A stretch of 64,000 bases of DNA from Ligilactobacillus apodemi DSM 16634 = JCM 16172 (GTDB lineage Bacteria; Bacillota; Bacilli; Lactobacillales; Lactobacillaceae), in contig NZ_AZFT01000053.1 of the NCBI RefSeq assembly GCF_001434405.1, forward strand, positions 520,499 through 584,498, in the 5' to 3' direction. The notes beneath the pieces were generated by a model, which saw nothing but the letters and a program-made list of their open reading frames with translations, was not told where the DNA came from and searched no databases. Made by a program: the position numbers and the translations under genes. This document shows, in pieces, positions 27,337-34,633 of the stretch (within the stretch, counting starts at the first letter, position 1; each line of letters starts with the position of its first letter).

Positions 27337-27444
27337 AATGGTGATCCATTACATTGTAAAAAGTATGCCAGGCTATTCACCCTAGCTCCTTGCAAACGTG
27401 GCATATTTTTTAGAAGAGCTAACAAAAACGTGGTAATCACCATT
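27337..27444 (+). ncRNA. Candidate structured RNA (possible cis-regulator)
   Basis: AATGGTGAT (27337-27345) pairs perfectly with ATCACCATT (27436-27444), closing a 108-nt region. Inside are a small TTAC/GTAA hairpin (27349-27359) and a terminator-like stem TATGCCA / TGGCATA (27364-27370, 27399-27405), extended inward by GGCTA/TAGCT and followed by six T. TAGCTC (27383-27388) could instead pair with GAGCTA (27416-27421), which would open the terminator-like stem. It sits 55 bp upstream of the metallophosphoesterase gene. It does not match a riboswitch class I know; it may simply be the terminator of the upstream operon. Confidence 0.4.
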
Positions 27445-27498
27445 GTTATAAAGGCAGAGGACACAATATAGTTTTGAAGTTTAATTGAAGGAGAGAAT

Positions 27499-28254
27499 AT
27501 GACAACTTTTTTTATTTCAGACATGCACTTTGGCGATAAAAGTGTTATGAGCAAATATGATAAAAGACCATTTGAGACACTTGATGAGATGGAAAAGACA
27601 ATGATACAAAGGTGGAATAAGCGAGTATCTGATAATGATAAGGTTTATATTCTAGGGGATATGTTTCATAAGAGTGTTTCCGTAGAAAAAGCTGAAAGTA
27701 TCTTGTCACAACTAAATGGTAAAAAGTACTATATTATAGGTAATCATGAAGAGACTGTTGAGCAAATGCGTGGTGAATGGCTTACAAGAATGCTACACCA
27801 TTGTGAAGATGAATCAATTATTCAGATTCTATCCTATAAAAATACTGAAGTTCTTAAAATCGATGGTTGGGAAGTTATATTGAGCCACTATCCAATGCTG
27901 GCAAACAAGAATACTTTTAACTCAAACAATAAACGAACCATTCATTTGTATGGACATGTTCATAATTCTCAAGAAGAGAAGCTCTTTCAACTTTCAAAAC
28001 TTGCTCGTATGTATCATAAAAAAACTGTTAATAAAAATCTGTCATTAAATGTCGGGTGTATGATGCCATACATGAATTATACACCTAGAACCCTGGAAGA
28101 ATTAATCGATATAGCTAAAGAGGAAAATAAAATACTGTTTTCAATTCAACAAAATAGTTACTTCTTTTTACATCTCGATAAACAGTTGGGAGATTTAAAA
28201 ACGTATCATGATGAATGGTTATTGAGAAAAATTAAGGATAAAATCTCTATCTAG
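27499..28254 (+). CDS. Metallophosphoesterase
   Basis: A 251-residue protein of the calcineurin-like phosphoesterase superfamily. The metal-binding blocks appear in order: SDMHFGD, YILGDMFH, IIGNHEE, LSHYPML and LYGHVHNS. The C-terminal 60 residues are unlike the common YfcE type. GAAGGAGAG is upstream. It could cleave a phosphodiester or nucleotide; the accessory setting, downstream of nucleoside salvage genes, is suggestive but not proof. A terminator follows. Confidence 0.85.
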   Translation: MTTFFISDMHFGDKSVMSKYDKRPFETLDEMEKTMIQRWNKRVSDNDKVYILGDMFHKSVSVEKAESILSQLNGKKYYIIGNHEETVEQMRGEWLTRMLHHCEDESIIQILSYKNTEVLKIDGWEVILSHYPMLANKNTFNSNNKRTIHLYGHVHNSQEEKLFQLSKLARMYHKKTVNKNLSLNVGCMMPYMNYTPRTLEELIDIAKEENKILFSIQQNSYFFLHLDKQLGDLKTYHDEWLLRKIKDKISI

Positions 28255-28295
28255 GATATATAGGACGTTGAAAAGATAGTACGCTTGTACGCTAA

Positions 28296-28330
28296 AGCCC
28301 CAAGAAGATTACAGCTCCTTGGGGCTTTTA
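28296..28330 (+). terminator. Terminator after the phosphoesterase gene
   Basis: AGCCCCAAG and CTTGGGGCT form a 9-bp GC-rich stem followed by TTTTA. Confidence 0.85.
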
Positions 28331-28379
28331 CATATTCGAAGATTTAAGATCTTTTCTATACACTTAACCATTTAAGTGT

Positions 28380-28516
28380 TATAATGATAAAAGAAAAGAG
28401 ATAGTGCTACCAACACCATCTCCTGTGGAAACCGTTAAAGACGGTGACTTTTAGACAGTTTATTAAATAACCTATAAACCATCTTACTCGTCAAAGTTAA
28501 GGATGGTTTATTTTTT
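28380..28516 (+). ncRNA. Candidate antitoxin RNA of a type I toxin locus
   Basis: TATAAT at 28380-28385 (no clear -35) would start an RNA near 28392 that runs into the hairpin ATAAACCATC / GATGGTTTAT (28474-28483, 28502-28511) with its T-run. The same hairpin, read on the other strand, covers the end of the toxin gene, so the two transcripts converge and overlap. Two short direct repeats, CACCATCTC (28414-28422 and 28688-28696) and CTGTGG (28423-28428 and 28627-28632), occur once in this RNA and once in the toxin leader. Because the strands are opposite they would base-pair, as in the par/fst loci of Gram-positive bacteria. Confidence 0.6.
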
Positions 28517-28612
28517 ATTAATCAGTTTGATTAACTCAACAACTAAGCCAATAAACGTAAGGATAAAAGTTCCAAACGCTAGCATTAGTTGTAACGCATC
28601 TGAAATAGACAC
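28508..28612 (-). CDS. Putative holin-like toxin (type I toxin-antitoxin)
   Basis: A 34-residue peptide from GTG 28612, with AGAAAGGAAG in front. It reads SISDALQLMLAFGTFILTF and continues with IGLVVELIKLINKK: one membrane helix and a basic tail. This is the pattern of the putative holin-like toxins common in lactobacilli and staphylococci. A longer frame exists upstream but its first part overlaps the leader with the repeats. An extended -10 (TGTTATAAT, ending at 28713 on the minus strand) gives a leader of about 95 nt. Toxicity is inferred from the family and layout only. Confidence 0.75.
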   Translation of the reverse strand: MSISDALQLMLAFGTFILTFIGLVVELIKLINKK

Positions 28613-28741
28613 GTTTTTCTTCCTTTCTGTGGGATCTGAGTTTATAGTATTTACACCATAAGCATCACGACCTTTCAGTCCAGAAGTCACCATCTCAACT
28701 TTTCCAATAGTTATTATAACATGTAATTAGGAGGTAGAAAA

Positions 28742-29379
28742 TTGGATTGGGAAATGATTTTTTCGTTTGTAACGGCAGTAACAGCTATTATTGGAATTTG
28801 GATGACCTGGGTACAAATACGTAAATCAAATAAACAAGCACTTTTCGATCAACGTATAAAGGTTATGGGCTATGCTAGAAATTTATTTAACATATATGGT
28901 GACAATAAAGCAGACATTATTGATGAATATCTTAATAACAAAAGTCCAGACTTTGCGGTAAAGTTCAAATTTTTGTCATTAACCAATGCTCCAGAGCTTA
29001 AAGATATTTCTAAAGTTATAGATAAACCAATAAATTCATCGGAGCATATGAATTTATTAATTGAGCTAGATAATATTAGTCGAATGGGGTCAAATATTAA
29101 GCTCCTATTTAATTGTAAAGATGCTGGATACATAGCGAATTTGCAATGCAGTATCAACTAGTTTTACGGGAACTTTATCGCTACCAAAATATTTTGAGGA
29201 AAATGAAACAACTTAATAAACATAGCCAGAAACCACTTGGTGATTTACAAAAAGAAGTTGGAGAGCCCGATGGTAAAAAAAGATTGAAACAAAGTCTAGA
29301 CAAATTAGATCTGGCATATAAGAAAGTAAAAGATCACAATTGCTTTGCTAAATTAGAAAATGAAACTAAACTAGAATAA
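28742..29379 (+). pseudogene. Hypothetical membrane-anchored protein, probably frameshifted
   Basis: The first frame (TTG 28742, after AGGAGGTAG) encodes one N-terminal membrane helix (MIFSFVTAVTAIIGIWMTWV) and a helical domain, ending at 29161. A second frame overlaps it and runs to 29379 with dense charged helix (ELYRYQNILRKMKQ, KKRLKQSLDKLD). Adding one T at AATTTGC (about 29139) joins them into one protein of about 212 residues. The second part has no ribosome binding site of its own, which favours a single broken gene. Family not recognised. Confidence 0.55.
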
Positions 29380-29380
29380 A

Positions 29381-29420
29381 AATAACACCACTCCGAAAAT
29401 AGGGTGGTGTTATTTTTTGT
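29381..29420. terminator. Bidirectional terminator
   Basis: AATAACACCACTC and GGGTGGTGTTATT (29381-29393, 29402-29414) flanked by A and T runs end the plus-strand gene and the minus-strand toxin gene. Confidence 0.9.
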
Positions 29421-29685
29421 TATAAACAGATCTTCTGTGCTCAAATTCCAAAGCCAAGACTATCATTTTATCATCCTGAATATCACATAAGAGTCGATAG
29501 TCTCCGATCCTATATCGCCACTCATGAGCATGGTTTCCAGTTAACCCCTTACCGTGCAAACGTGGATCAGATACACCCTCGAGATTTTTATCTATCCAGG
29601 CAAATAATAGACGTTGAATCTGTCTGTCTAATTTCCTGATTTGTTTTTGTGCTCTTTTTGAGTATTCAACATGATATTCTTTCAA
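29410..29685 (-). CDS. RelE-family toxin
   Basis: A 91-residue protein of the RelE/ParE fold. The order of motifs is EYSKRAQKQIRKLDR, GKGLTGNHAHEWRYRIGDYRLLC and ALEFEHRRSVY, typical of RelE mRNA interferases with a basic active site (R and H near the C terminus). Its start overlaps the end of the upstream antitoxin by 4 bp (ATGA), so translation is coupled. It lies between convergent genes with a shared terminator. Activity as an mRNA interferase is inferred from the family. Confidence 0.88.
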   Translation of the reverse strand: MKEYHVEYSKRAQKQIRKLDRQIQRLLFAWIDKNLEGVSDPRLHGKGLTGNHAHEWRYRIGDYRLLCDIQDDKMIVLALEFEHRRSVYNKK

Positions 29686-29903
29686 AGACCTAGCTCCTTC
29701 TTAAAATCAGCGTGTGAAATTGTTTCTGGATCTTGCTGATATTCTTCGTGCGCCTCTTTATATACTTGAAGATCATATTCATCATCAATACTTTTTTTAA
29801 GAGCTTCTTTGAAGAGAGTAGATAAATTCTCTCCAGTGATCGCTGCATAACTTTGGAAGAGTTCTTCTTCCTGTTGGTTAAGTCTGATACTAATAACCGA
29901 CAT
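29682..29903 (-). CDS. RelB-family antitoxin (DUF6290-like)
   Basis: A 73-residue protein starting SVISIRLNQQEEELFQ, a ribbon-helix-helix DNA-binding motif, followed by an acidic C-terminal region (DDEYDLQVYKEAHEEYQ) that would wrap the toxin. ATG 29903 is chosen because GTGAGGG precedes it; an in-frame GTG at 29918 overlaps that site. An inverted repeat in the promoter region is a likely autoregulatory operator. Confidence 0.85.
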   Translation of the reverse strand: MSVISIRLNQQEEELFQSYAAITGENLSTLFKEALKKSIDDEYDLQVYKEAHEEYQQDPETISHADFKKELGL

Positions 29904-29938
29904 TTTAAAATCCCTCACTTTCTAGATATATTATATCA

Positions 29939-29956
29939 CATTGGTATGACAATGTA
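29939..29956 (-). promoter_or_regulatory. Candidate operator of the RelBE-type operon
   Basis: ACATTG and CAATGT (29939-29944, 29951-29956) form a perfect 6-bp inverted repeat around 6 bp. On the minus strand it overlaps TTGTCA and lies just upstream of TATAAT, a suitable place for repression by the antitoxin. Confidence 0.5.
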
Positions 29957-30038
29957 GCACGAATTAAATGTTAAATACTTTGTTTTTTTATGTATGTATA
30001 TTATATATACAAAGTATAAACTTTATTATGGTTTGATC

Positions 30039-30153
30039 GAGTTCCATATTTATGTAAAATATGGAACTCAAAAACCTTATTTTATAGTATTTAAAATCTA
30101 CTATGGATGTGAGTTCCTTTTTATGTTATTATATATATGTAATAAGGAACTAG
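30039..30153. repeat. Cluster of GAGTTCC inverted repeats before the compact recombinase
   Basis: GAGTTCCATATTT (30039-30051) and AAATATGGAACTC (30057-30069) are a perfect 13-bp inverted repeat with a 5-bp centre. A second, looser pair is GAGTTCCTT at 30111 and AAGGAACTA ending at 30152. All four half-sites share GAGTTCC. Such arms resemble recombinase core or operator sites. The recombinase gene begins 56 bp after the last half-site. Confidence 0.6.
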
Positions 30154-30208
30154 AACCGAGGTAATATAATTATAAAATTTTAGGTAATTTAAGGGATAGT
30201 GAAAAATT

Positions 30209-30784
30209 ATGGCAAGAAAATCTACTTATAATGTTCAGCCTTTTAGATCAGAAACAGAGATCGATGATTTTTTATTTTTTTTACGGAGAACCAAAAATTC
30301 AAAAAGAGATGTTTTTCTATTCTTATTTGGACTCAATACAGGTTTGCGTATGTCAGACATTGTCAAACTTAGGGTGGGAGACATAAATAAACCAGAGCCA
30401 ATTATTACTGAAAAGAAAACAGGTAAGAAGAAACGACTGTTTTTAGACGGAATCCAGGATATTGTCCAGGAATACATAAAAGATATGAAAGATGATGATT
30501 ATTTGTTTCCGTCCAGACAGGGTGGACATATAACAGTTAATACCGTATACAAATTGTATATCAAAATAGGACATGAACTAGGTAGAGACGATATAGGATG
30601 CCACACACTGCGAAAAACGTACGGAAGATTTTACTATCTAAAGACGCATGATATTGCTACGCTGATGTATCTATTTAATCATAGTAGCGAAAAAATAACC
30701 AAAAGATATATCGGGATCACTGATGATGATGCTAAATCAAGTCTTAAAGGATTCCGTATAGGTGTTAAAGGTGGTGAAATGTAA
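30209..30784 (+). CDS. Compact tyrosine recombinase (catalytic domain only)
   Basis: 191 residues, lacking most of the N-terminal arm-binding domain. The catalytic set is readable: Arg47 in NTGLRMSD, lysines in the TEKKTGKKKR hairpin, His132 and Arg135 in HTLRKTYGR, His158 in FNHSSEK and the nucleophile Tyr167 in KRYIGI. Proteins of this size occur on Lactobacillus plasmids and islands. The start is ATG 30209; the region before it holds GAGTTCC inverted repeats. A 41-residue membrane protein overlaps its stop by one base, then two further small genes follow. Confidence 0.85.
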   Translation: MARKSTYNVQPFRSETEIDDFLFFLRRTKNSKRDVFLFLFGLNTGLRMSDIVKLRVGDINKPEPIITEKKTGKKKRLFLDGIQDIVQEYIKDMKDDDYLFPSRQGGHITVNTVYKLYIKIGHELGRDDIGCHTLRKTYGRFYYLKTHDIATLMYLFNHSSEKITKRYIGITDDDAKSSLKGFRIGVKGGEM

Positions 30785-30909
30785 TGAGATTCTTTTATGG
30801 TGCAATAGAGTCTTTTGCAAGCGCAGTTGGCTGTTTATTCGGTTTAATTTGGTACGGTATATTATTTTTTGTAGCTATTGCACTTATTCGTTGGGGGTTG
30901 GGTATTTAG
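30784..30909 (+). CDS. Small membrane protein (41 residues), coupled to the recombinase
   Basis: ATG 30784 overlaps the recombinase stop (TAATG), which suggests translational coupling. It encodes MRFFYGAIESFASAVG followed by a hydrophobic stretch, YGILFFVAIALIRWG. The preceding GGTGGTG could act as ribosome binding site. Family unknown. Confidence 0.5.
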   Translation: MRFFYGAIESFASAVGCLFGLIWYGILFFVAIALIRWGLGI

Positions 30910-30937
30910 TAAAAACGATTTTTGGAGGAAATTTAAC

Positions 30938-31282
30938 ATGCAGTTGGTTAAAGATATTTCTGTAAATGATATTCTTGAAGATGGTGTAGTTGAAGGGTTG
31001 CGTTATATTATACTCAAATCAGAATTTTCGTTGAATGGTTATATTGAAAGACCAGATAATTTACCAGAAGAAGTCGATAATGAACTGTACTGGAGTTTAG
31101 ACGTGCATGGTCGATTTAGCTTTAGTGGGTACATAAGATGCAATGATAGTAATTTTAGTGGAAGTTATCTGGGTTTTGATACTGTTCATGACATAGACAA
31201 GATCCCAGGTAGCGCTGCTTGGACTGTAAAAGATGTTCAGCTTGAATGTATACACGTGGCTGAGCAGTTGAAAGAATTATAG
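30938..31282 (+). CDS. Hypothetical protein (114 residues)
   Basis: ATG 30938 follows GGAGGAAAT. The protein is acidic and soluble, rich in aromatic residues, with repeated short motifs such as GRFSFSGYIR and FSGSYLGFD that suggest beta strands. No family is recognised. It sits 28 bp after the small membrane protein and 26 bp before the exported protein, so the four genes from 30209 may form one unit. Confidence 0.55.
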   Translation: MQLVKDISVNDILEDGVVEGLRYIILKSEFSLNGYIERPDNLPEEVDNELYWSLDVHGRFSFSGYIRCNDSNFSGSYLGFDTVHDIDKIPGSAAWTVKDVQLECIHVAEQLKEL

Positions 31283-31308
31283 AGAAAGAGAGAAAGTTGG
31301 AATAATTA

Positions 31309-31932
31309 GTGGATAACAAGCCAGACAAAGTAAGAAAGAAAGCGATTGCGTTAATTATTATAGGTGTCCTAGCAATGATCGTATTACTAGTTAATTATTT
31401 ATCTTCAAATAAATCTGGTGGCGAAAACAGCAATGCTACAGCAGAAATTAGCAGTAAAAAAGCAAGTAACAAAAAAGTAAGTAGTAGTTCTATAAAATTT
31501 GATCCAATAGACATTTATAATGCTCCCAATGATGAAATTATGCCACAAGATGATGGTACGATTATCATAGAAGGCAAAACTGCTCCTAATAAGAAAGTAA
31601 AATTAGATATTCTTTCCGCTGCAACGGATAACGCTAATGATAATGTTGTTGACTTTACCACATCAGATAAAGAAGGGTATTTTAAATTTAATTTTGATTA
31701 TATTAAAGATCCAGAGTTAGTTGATATAATTTATTGTTTAGATGAGAAAGGCAGTGTTACCGTAGATTTAACAAACGACAATTACGAGTACGTTGATAAA
31801 CATCTTAAATTAGTAAAAAACGAAAATGTTGACTACAGTTCTTTTAGGAATTTGCACGCCAAACAACATTATGGATCGCATAGCTCCAGTGACTCTAGTA
31901 TAACTATTGATGCAGAGATCACATTTGAATAA
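31309..31932 (+). CDS. Hypothetical exported or membrane-anchored protein
   Basis: 207 residues from GTG 31309, with AAAGAGAGAAAG upstream. A basic N terminus and one hydrophobic segment (AIALIIIGVLAMIVLLVNYL) are followed by a Ser/Asn/Lys-rich linker and an acidic extracellular domain of beta type (DDGTIIIEGKTAPNKKVKLD resembles a small immunoglobulin-like repeat). Its tail is Ser/His-rich. No cysteine lipobox or sortase motif is visible. Function unknown. Confidence 0.6.
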   Translation: MDNKPDKVRKKAIALIIIGVLAMIVLLVNYLSSNKSGGENSNATAEISSKKASNKKVSSSSIKFDPIDIYNAPNDEIMPQDDGTIIIEGKTAPNKKVKLDILSAATDNANDNVVDFTTSDKEGYFKFNFDYIKDPELVDIIYCLDEKGSVTVDLTNDNYEYVDKHLKLVKNENVDYSSFRNLHAKQHYGSHSSSDSSITIDAEITFE

Positions 31933-31941
31933 TATATCCAT

Positions 31942-31971
31942 AGTCGACCAGGAGAGTGGGTCGACTTTTTT
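31942..31971 (+). terminator. Terminator closing the recombinase cluster
   Basis: AGTCGACC and GGTCGACT form an 8-bp stem followed by TTTTT. Confidence 0.85.
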
Positions 31972-32043
31972 GTTGCGCTTTTTCTTGACATTCGCCCGAT
32001 GTATTCTAGTTTACATAATCTATATTATATAAAGTAGTTTTGG

Positions 32044-32092
32044 TAGCTAAAATATATAGTTAGCATTATATACTAACTATATATTTTAGCTA
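32044..32092. repeat. Perfect 20-bp inverted repeat with 9-bp centre
   Basis: TAGCTAAAATATATAGTTAG (32044-32063) is exactly mirrored by 32073-32092 around CATTATATA. Its right arm contains the premature stop of the S66 peptidase remnant. No T-run follows, and the stem is very AT-rich, so it does not look like a terminator. Confidence 0.8.
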
Positions 32093-32188
32093 GAAGTGTA
32101 TCCACCAATTACTGTCTGTATTGCCACTAAAAGCACTGGGCGCAATTATCCTAATTTCATCCCCTGTTTTAAGGCGTGCTGGAATCAT
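32090..32188 (-). pseudogene. Stump of an S66 (LD-carboxypeptidase/MccF-like) gene
   Basis: On the minus strand ATG 32188, behind AGTAGGGGG, starts MIPARLKTGDEIRIIAPS, the well-known N terminus of S66 serine peptidases (LD-carboxypeptidases and MccF). After about 24 residues the similarity stops, and a TAG lies at the edge of the long palindrome. A promoter-like TTGACT/TAAAAT pair precedes it. More than 270 residues of the usual enzyme are absent, so an insertion or deletion has cut the gene at the island border. Confidence 0.7.
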
Positions 32189-32266
32189 GTCTTTTCCCCC
32201 TACTATGTGATATTTGCTTTTTATTTTAAAGCTTGCCAGTTAAAAGTCAAAAATTACGAACTCAAT

Positions 32267-32313
32267 AAAAAAACTCGACTTAAGCTATATCAAAGCCTAA
32301 GTCGAGTTTTTTT
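32267..32313. terminator. Terminator after second lepB
   Basis: AAAAACTCGACTTA and TAAGTCGAGTTTTTTT pair over 14 bp; it can work in both directions. Confidence 0.9.
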
Positions 32314-32896
32314 AGCTACCGTATGAATTTATCAGTTCATGCCCTGATTTCCAGAAAGGTACTTTAACGACCCCTAAAATCTTACTACGCGGAACAAATC
32401 CATAGTAACGACTATCATTGGAGTTTTCACGATTATCACCTAGAACAAAATATTTATCCTTAGGAACAGTAAATGTCTTACCTGTACCTAAAGTAACGCC
32501 CTTAGCCGATGATTTAACTAAATTAAGGGTCCCTTCTTTTCGTTGTTCTTCCGTAATATAACTTTGTGATTGGTATTTACCATTCACATATAATTTTCCG
32601 TTATCTTTATATTCGATCTTGTCACCGGGCAAGCCGATCACCCGCTTAACATATTTAGTATTGCTAGTTACACCTGAACGATTATCGACCCCTTGGGCAT
32701 TAAAGACGACGACTGAATTTCGTTTGATCTTAGCCATCTTCAGCATAATAACGCGTTCATTATTTTGTAAATTAGGGTACATTGAAAGCCCATCGACTCT
32801 AACAATGGATAAAACAAACATCGTGATAAGTTTAGCGATCAATAAACCCACAACGATCGGCCAAACCCAACTCATAATATTTTTAAAGGTTGACAT
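32312..32896 (-). CDS. lepB: Signal peptidase I (second copy)
   Basis: 194 residues: N-terminal membrane helix (about 9-31), nucleophile Ser38 in VDGLSMYPNL, general base Lys84 in KYVKRVIGLPGDK, and LGDNRENSNDSRYYG. It has a longer loop than the copy at 10333 and diverges widely from it, so the two are old paralogues and may differ in substrate. Its start is 1 bp after the stop of the TIM-barrel gene upstream, indicating co-transcription. Confidence 0.93.
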   Translation of the reverse strand: MSTFKNIMSWVWPIVVGLLIAKLITMFVLSIVRVDGLSMYPNLQNNERVIMLKMAKIKRNSVVVFNAQGVDNRSGVTSNTKYVKRVIGLPGDKIEYKDNGKLYVNGKYQSQSYITEEQRKEGTLNLVKSSAKGVTLGTGKTFTVPKDKYFVLGDNRENSNDSRYYGFVPRSKILGVVKVPFWKSGHELINSYGS

Positions 32897-32897
32897 A

Positions 32898-33716
32898 CTA
32901 TTCTCCTTTCAAATTTTGCAAGTATTTATAGCTATTCACTTGCTCAATAGCATCATTTTGATCCTTTAAAACGATCTCAAAAATATTTGTCGCATTTTCA
33001 TTAAGTAGTGGTAAGACTCGTTGCCAATCGATCTTACCTTTGCCGACCTCTAAACTATCATGGGTCGCACCTAATGAATCTACCAAATGATAGTGTACAA
33101 CATTTTTCCGTAAATGTGTTAATGCAGCTACTAATTTTTCGTTATCACCCTGCCATTTAATAAAACAATGGGAAGTGTCAAAGGCTAAGCGGTAATTTTT
33201 AGCCAAGATATAATCATCGATCTTAGCATCCCCGTAATAAAAAATCGGCGAGATCGAATTTTCAAACATCACATGTTCTTTACCGAGTTCTTGAAAGTGA
33301 TCTAAGCGTTGATAAACATACTCCTCAGCAGCCGATAAATTAGGATATAGAGCTAAAAATTCATTGGTTTGGCGGGAATAAGAGCCATGGATCAGAACTT
33401 GGACATCTTTATCAAAACCAAGTTGTAATAAATCTAATGAGCTTTGTTCGATAAAACGATATAACTGAGGAAGTTTATCTTCTGGCGTCAATAGCTCTGT
33501 GAAATATTCTTGGTAACGCATTGGATGATGTAAAATCACCTGTTTAACACCGAAATCTTTAACTTGATCGATCGCATAAGCTAATTTTTTTAAACCATCC
33601 CTGGAGAAATCGGTCTCAGATGTATAAAATTCAAAAACATTTGGGTGATATTTAAGGCGGTCAGCAATTTGTTGTTCATCAGAACTTGCTTTTAGCCCTA
33701 AGTCAATATTTTTCAT
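32898..33716 (-). CDS. Sugar phosphate isomerase/epimerase-like TIM-barrel protein
   Basis: 272 residues with the layout of the xylose isomerase-like TIM barrel (AP endonuclease 2 superfamily). Metal-site candidates are HHPMRYQE, LIHGSYSR, FENSISP and FDTSHCFIKW; HYHLVDS and VGKGKIDW follow, as in this fold. The reaction is unknown. It is expressed with lepB and follows a terminator after degV. Confidence 0.8.
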   Translation of the reverse strand: MKNIDLGLKASSDEQQIADRLKYHPNVFEFYTSETDFSRDGLKKLAYAIDQVKDFGVKQVILHHPMRYQEYFTELLTPEDKLPQLYRFIEQSSLDLLQLGFDKDVQVLIHGSYSRQTNEFLALYPNLSAAEEYVYQRLDHFQELGKEHVMFENSISPIFYYGDAKIDDYILAKNYRLAFDTSHCFIKWQGDNEKLVAALTHLRKNVVHYHLVDSLGATHDSLEVGKGKIDWQRVLPLLNENATNIFEIVLKDQNDAIEQVNSYKYLQNLKGE

Positions 33717-33735
33717 TAAAACATCTCTCCTTAAA

Positions 33736-33766
33736 AAAACTGGATAGGTAATACCGATCCAGTTTT
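33736..33766 (-). terminator. Terminator after degV
   Basis: AAAACTGGAT and ATCCAGTTTT form a 10-bp stem; on the minus strand a T-run follows. Confidence 0.85.
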
Positions 33767-33769
33767 AGT

Positions 33770-34633
33770 TTATTTGTCAATATCTTGTATCCAGCCCAGA
33801 GCTAGCGCATTTTCACCTAAGTGAGTTCCAATAACTGGTCCAAAATAAGAAATTTCGATCGAATTATTAGGAAACTTCTTAGCAAGTTTTTCAGCCCAAT
33901 CTTTGGCTGCTGGTTCATTGTTAGCATGGATCACAAACATTTTGATTGGGTAATTTAAATCTTTAGTATCTTCTTCAAAAAGATCTTCGACCCGTTTTAA
34001 AGCTCGCTTAGTGGAACGAACTTTATCAAAAGCAACAATTTTATCAGTTTCATCATCAAACGTTAAGATCGGTTTGATTTTTAAAACACTACCAACAAAA
34101 GCTGCTGCATTTGATAAACGCCCACCACGAACTAAGTTTTGGAGATCATCTACCACAAAATATTCATTTGTAGTTTGCTTTAATTCTTCTAAACGCGCTA
34201 AAATATCATCTAAATCTTTTCCGGCTTTAGCCATCTGGGAAGCAGCGATCGCCATCGTTCCCATGAGCATAACAGTTATTTCGGAATCAACAGGGACAAC
34301 TTTGATATTATCAACTGTATCTTTGAGTGAGTTTAATGTTTGCACTAAACCTGAGATGGTTCCTGCTAAATGAATACTAATAACTGCATCATAACCTTGA
34401 TCGCCTAGAGATTCATATAATTCAATCAATTTACCTACTGGCGGTTGTGAGGTGCTAGGGAATGTTTCTGAGGTTCTTAATTTTTCATAAAACTCTTCAG
34501 TAGTAATATCAATACCTTCATCATAGCTTTGACCGTCAACAATAAATGGAATCGGCACGATATGAATGTCGTTTTCCTTGATTTGTTCAGGACTTAGATA
34601 GGCTGTACTGTCGGTAACAACAGCTATTTTCAT
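33770..34633 (-). CDS. DegV family fatty-acid-binding protein
   Basis: 287 residues. The N terminus IAVVTDSTAYLSPEQ, the TSQPPVGKL block, the ISIHLAGTISG loop and LVRGGRLSNAAAFVG are standard DegV/FakB-type motifs. These proteins bind a fatty acid and present it to the FakA kinase for phosphorylation. Several paralogues are usual in lactobacilli, so the lipid preference is open. Single gene with its own terminator. Confidence 0.92.
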   Translation of the reverse strand: MKIAVVTDSTAYLSPEQIKENDIHIVPIPFIVDGQSYDEGIDITTEEFYEKLRTSETFPSTSQPPVGKLIELYESLGDQGYDAVISIHLAGTISGLVQTLNSLKDTVDNIKVVPVDSEITVMLMGTMAIAASQMAKAGKDLDDILARLEELKQTTNEYFVVDDLQNLVRGGRLSNAAAFVGSVLKIKPILTFDDETDKIVAFDKVRSTKRALKRVEDLFEEDTKDLNYPIKMFVIHANNEPAAKDWAEKLAKKFPNNSIEISYFGPVIGTHLGENALALGWIQDIDK

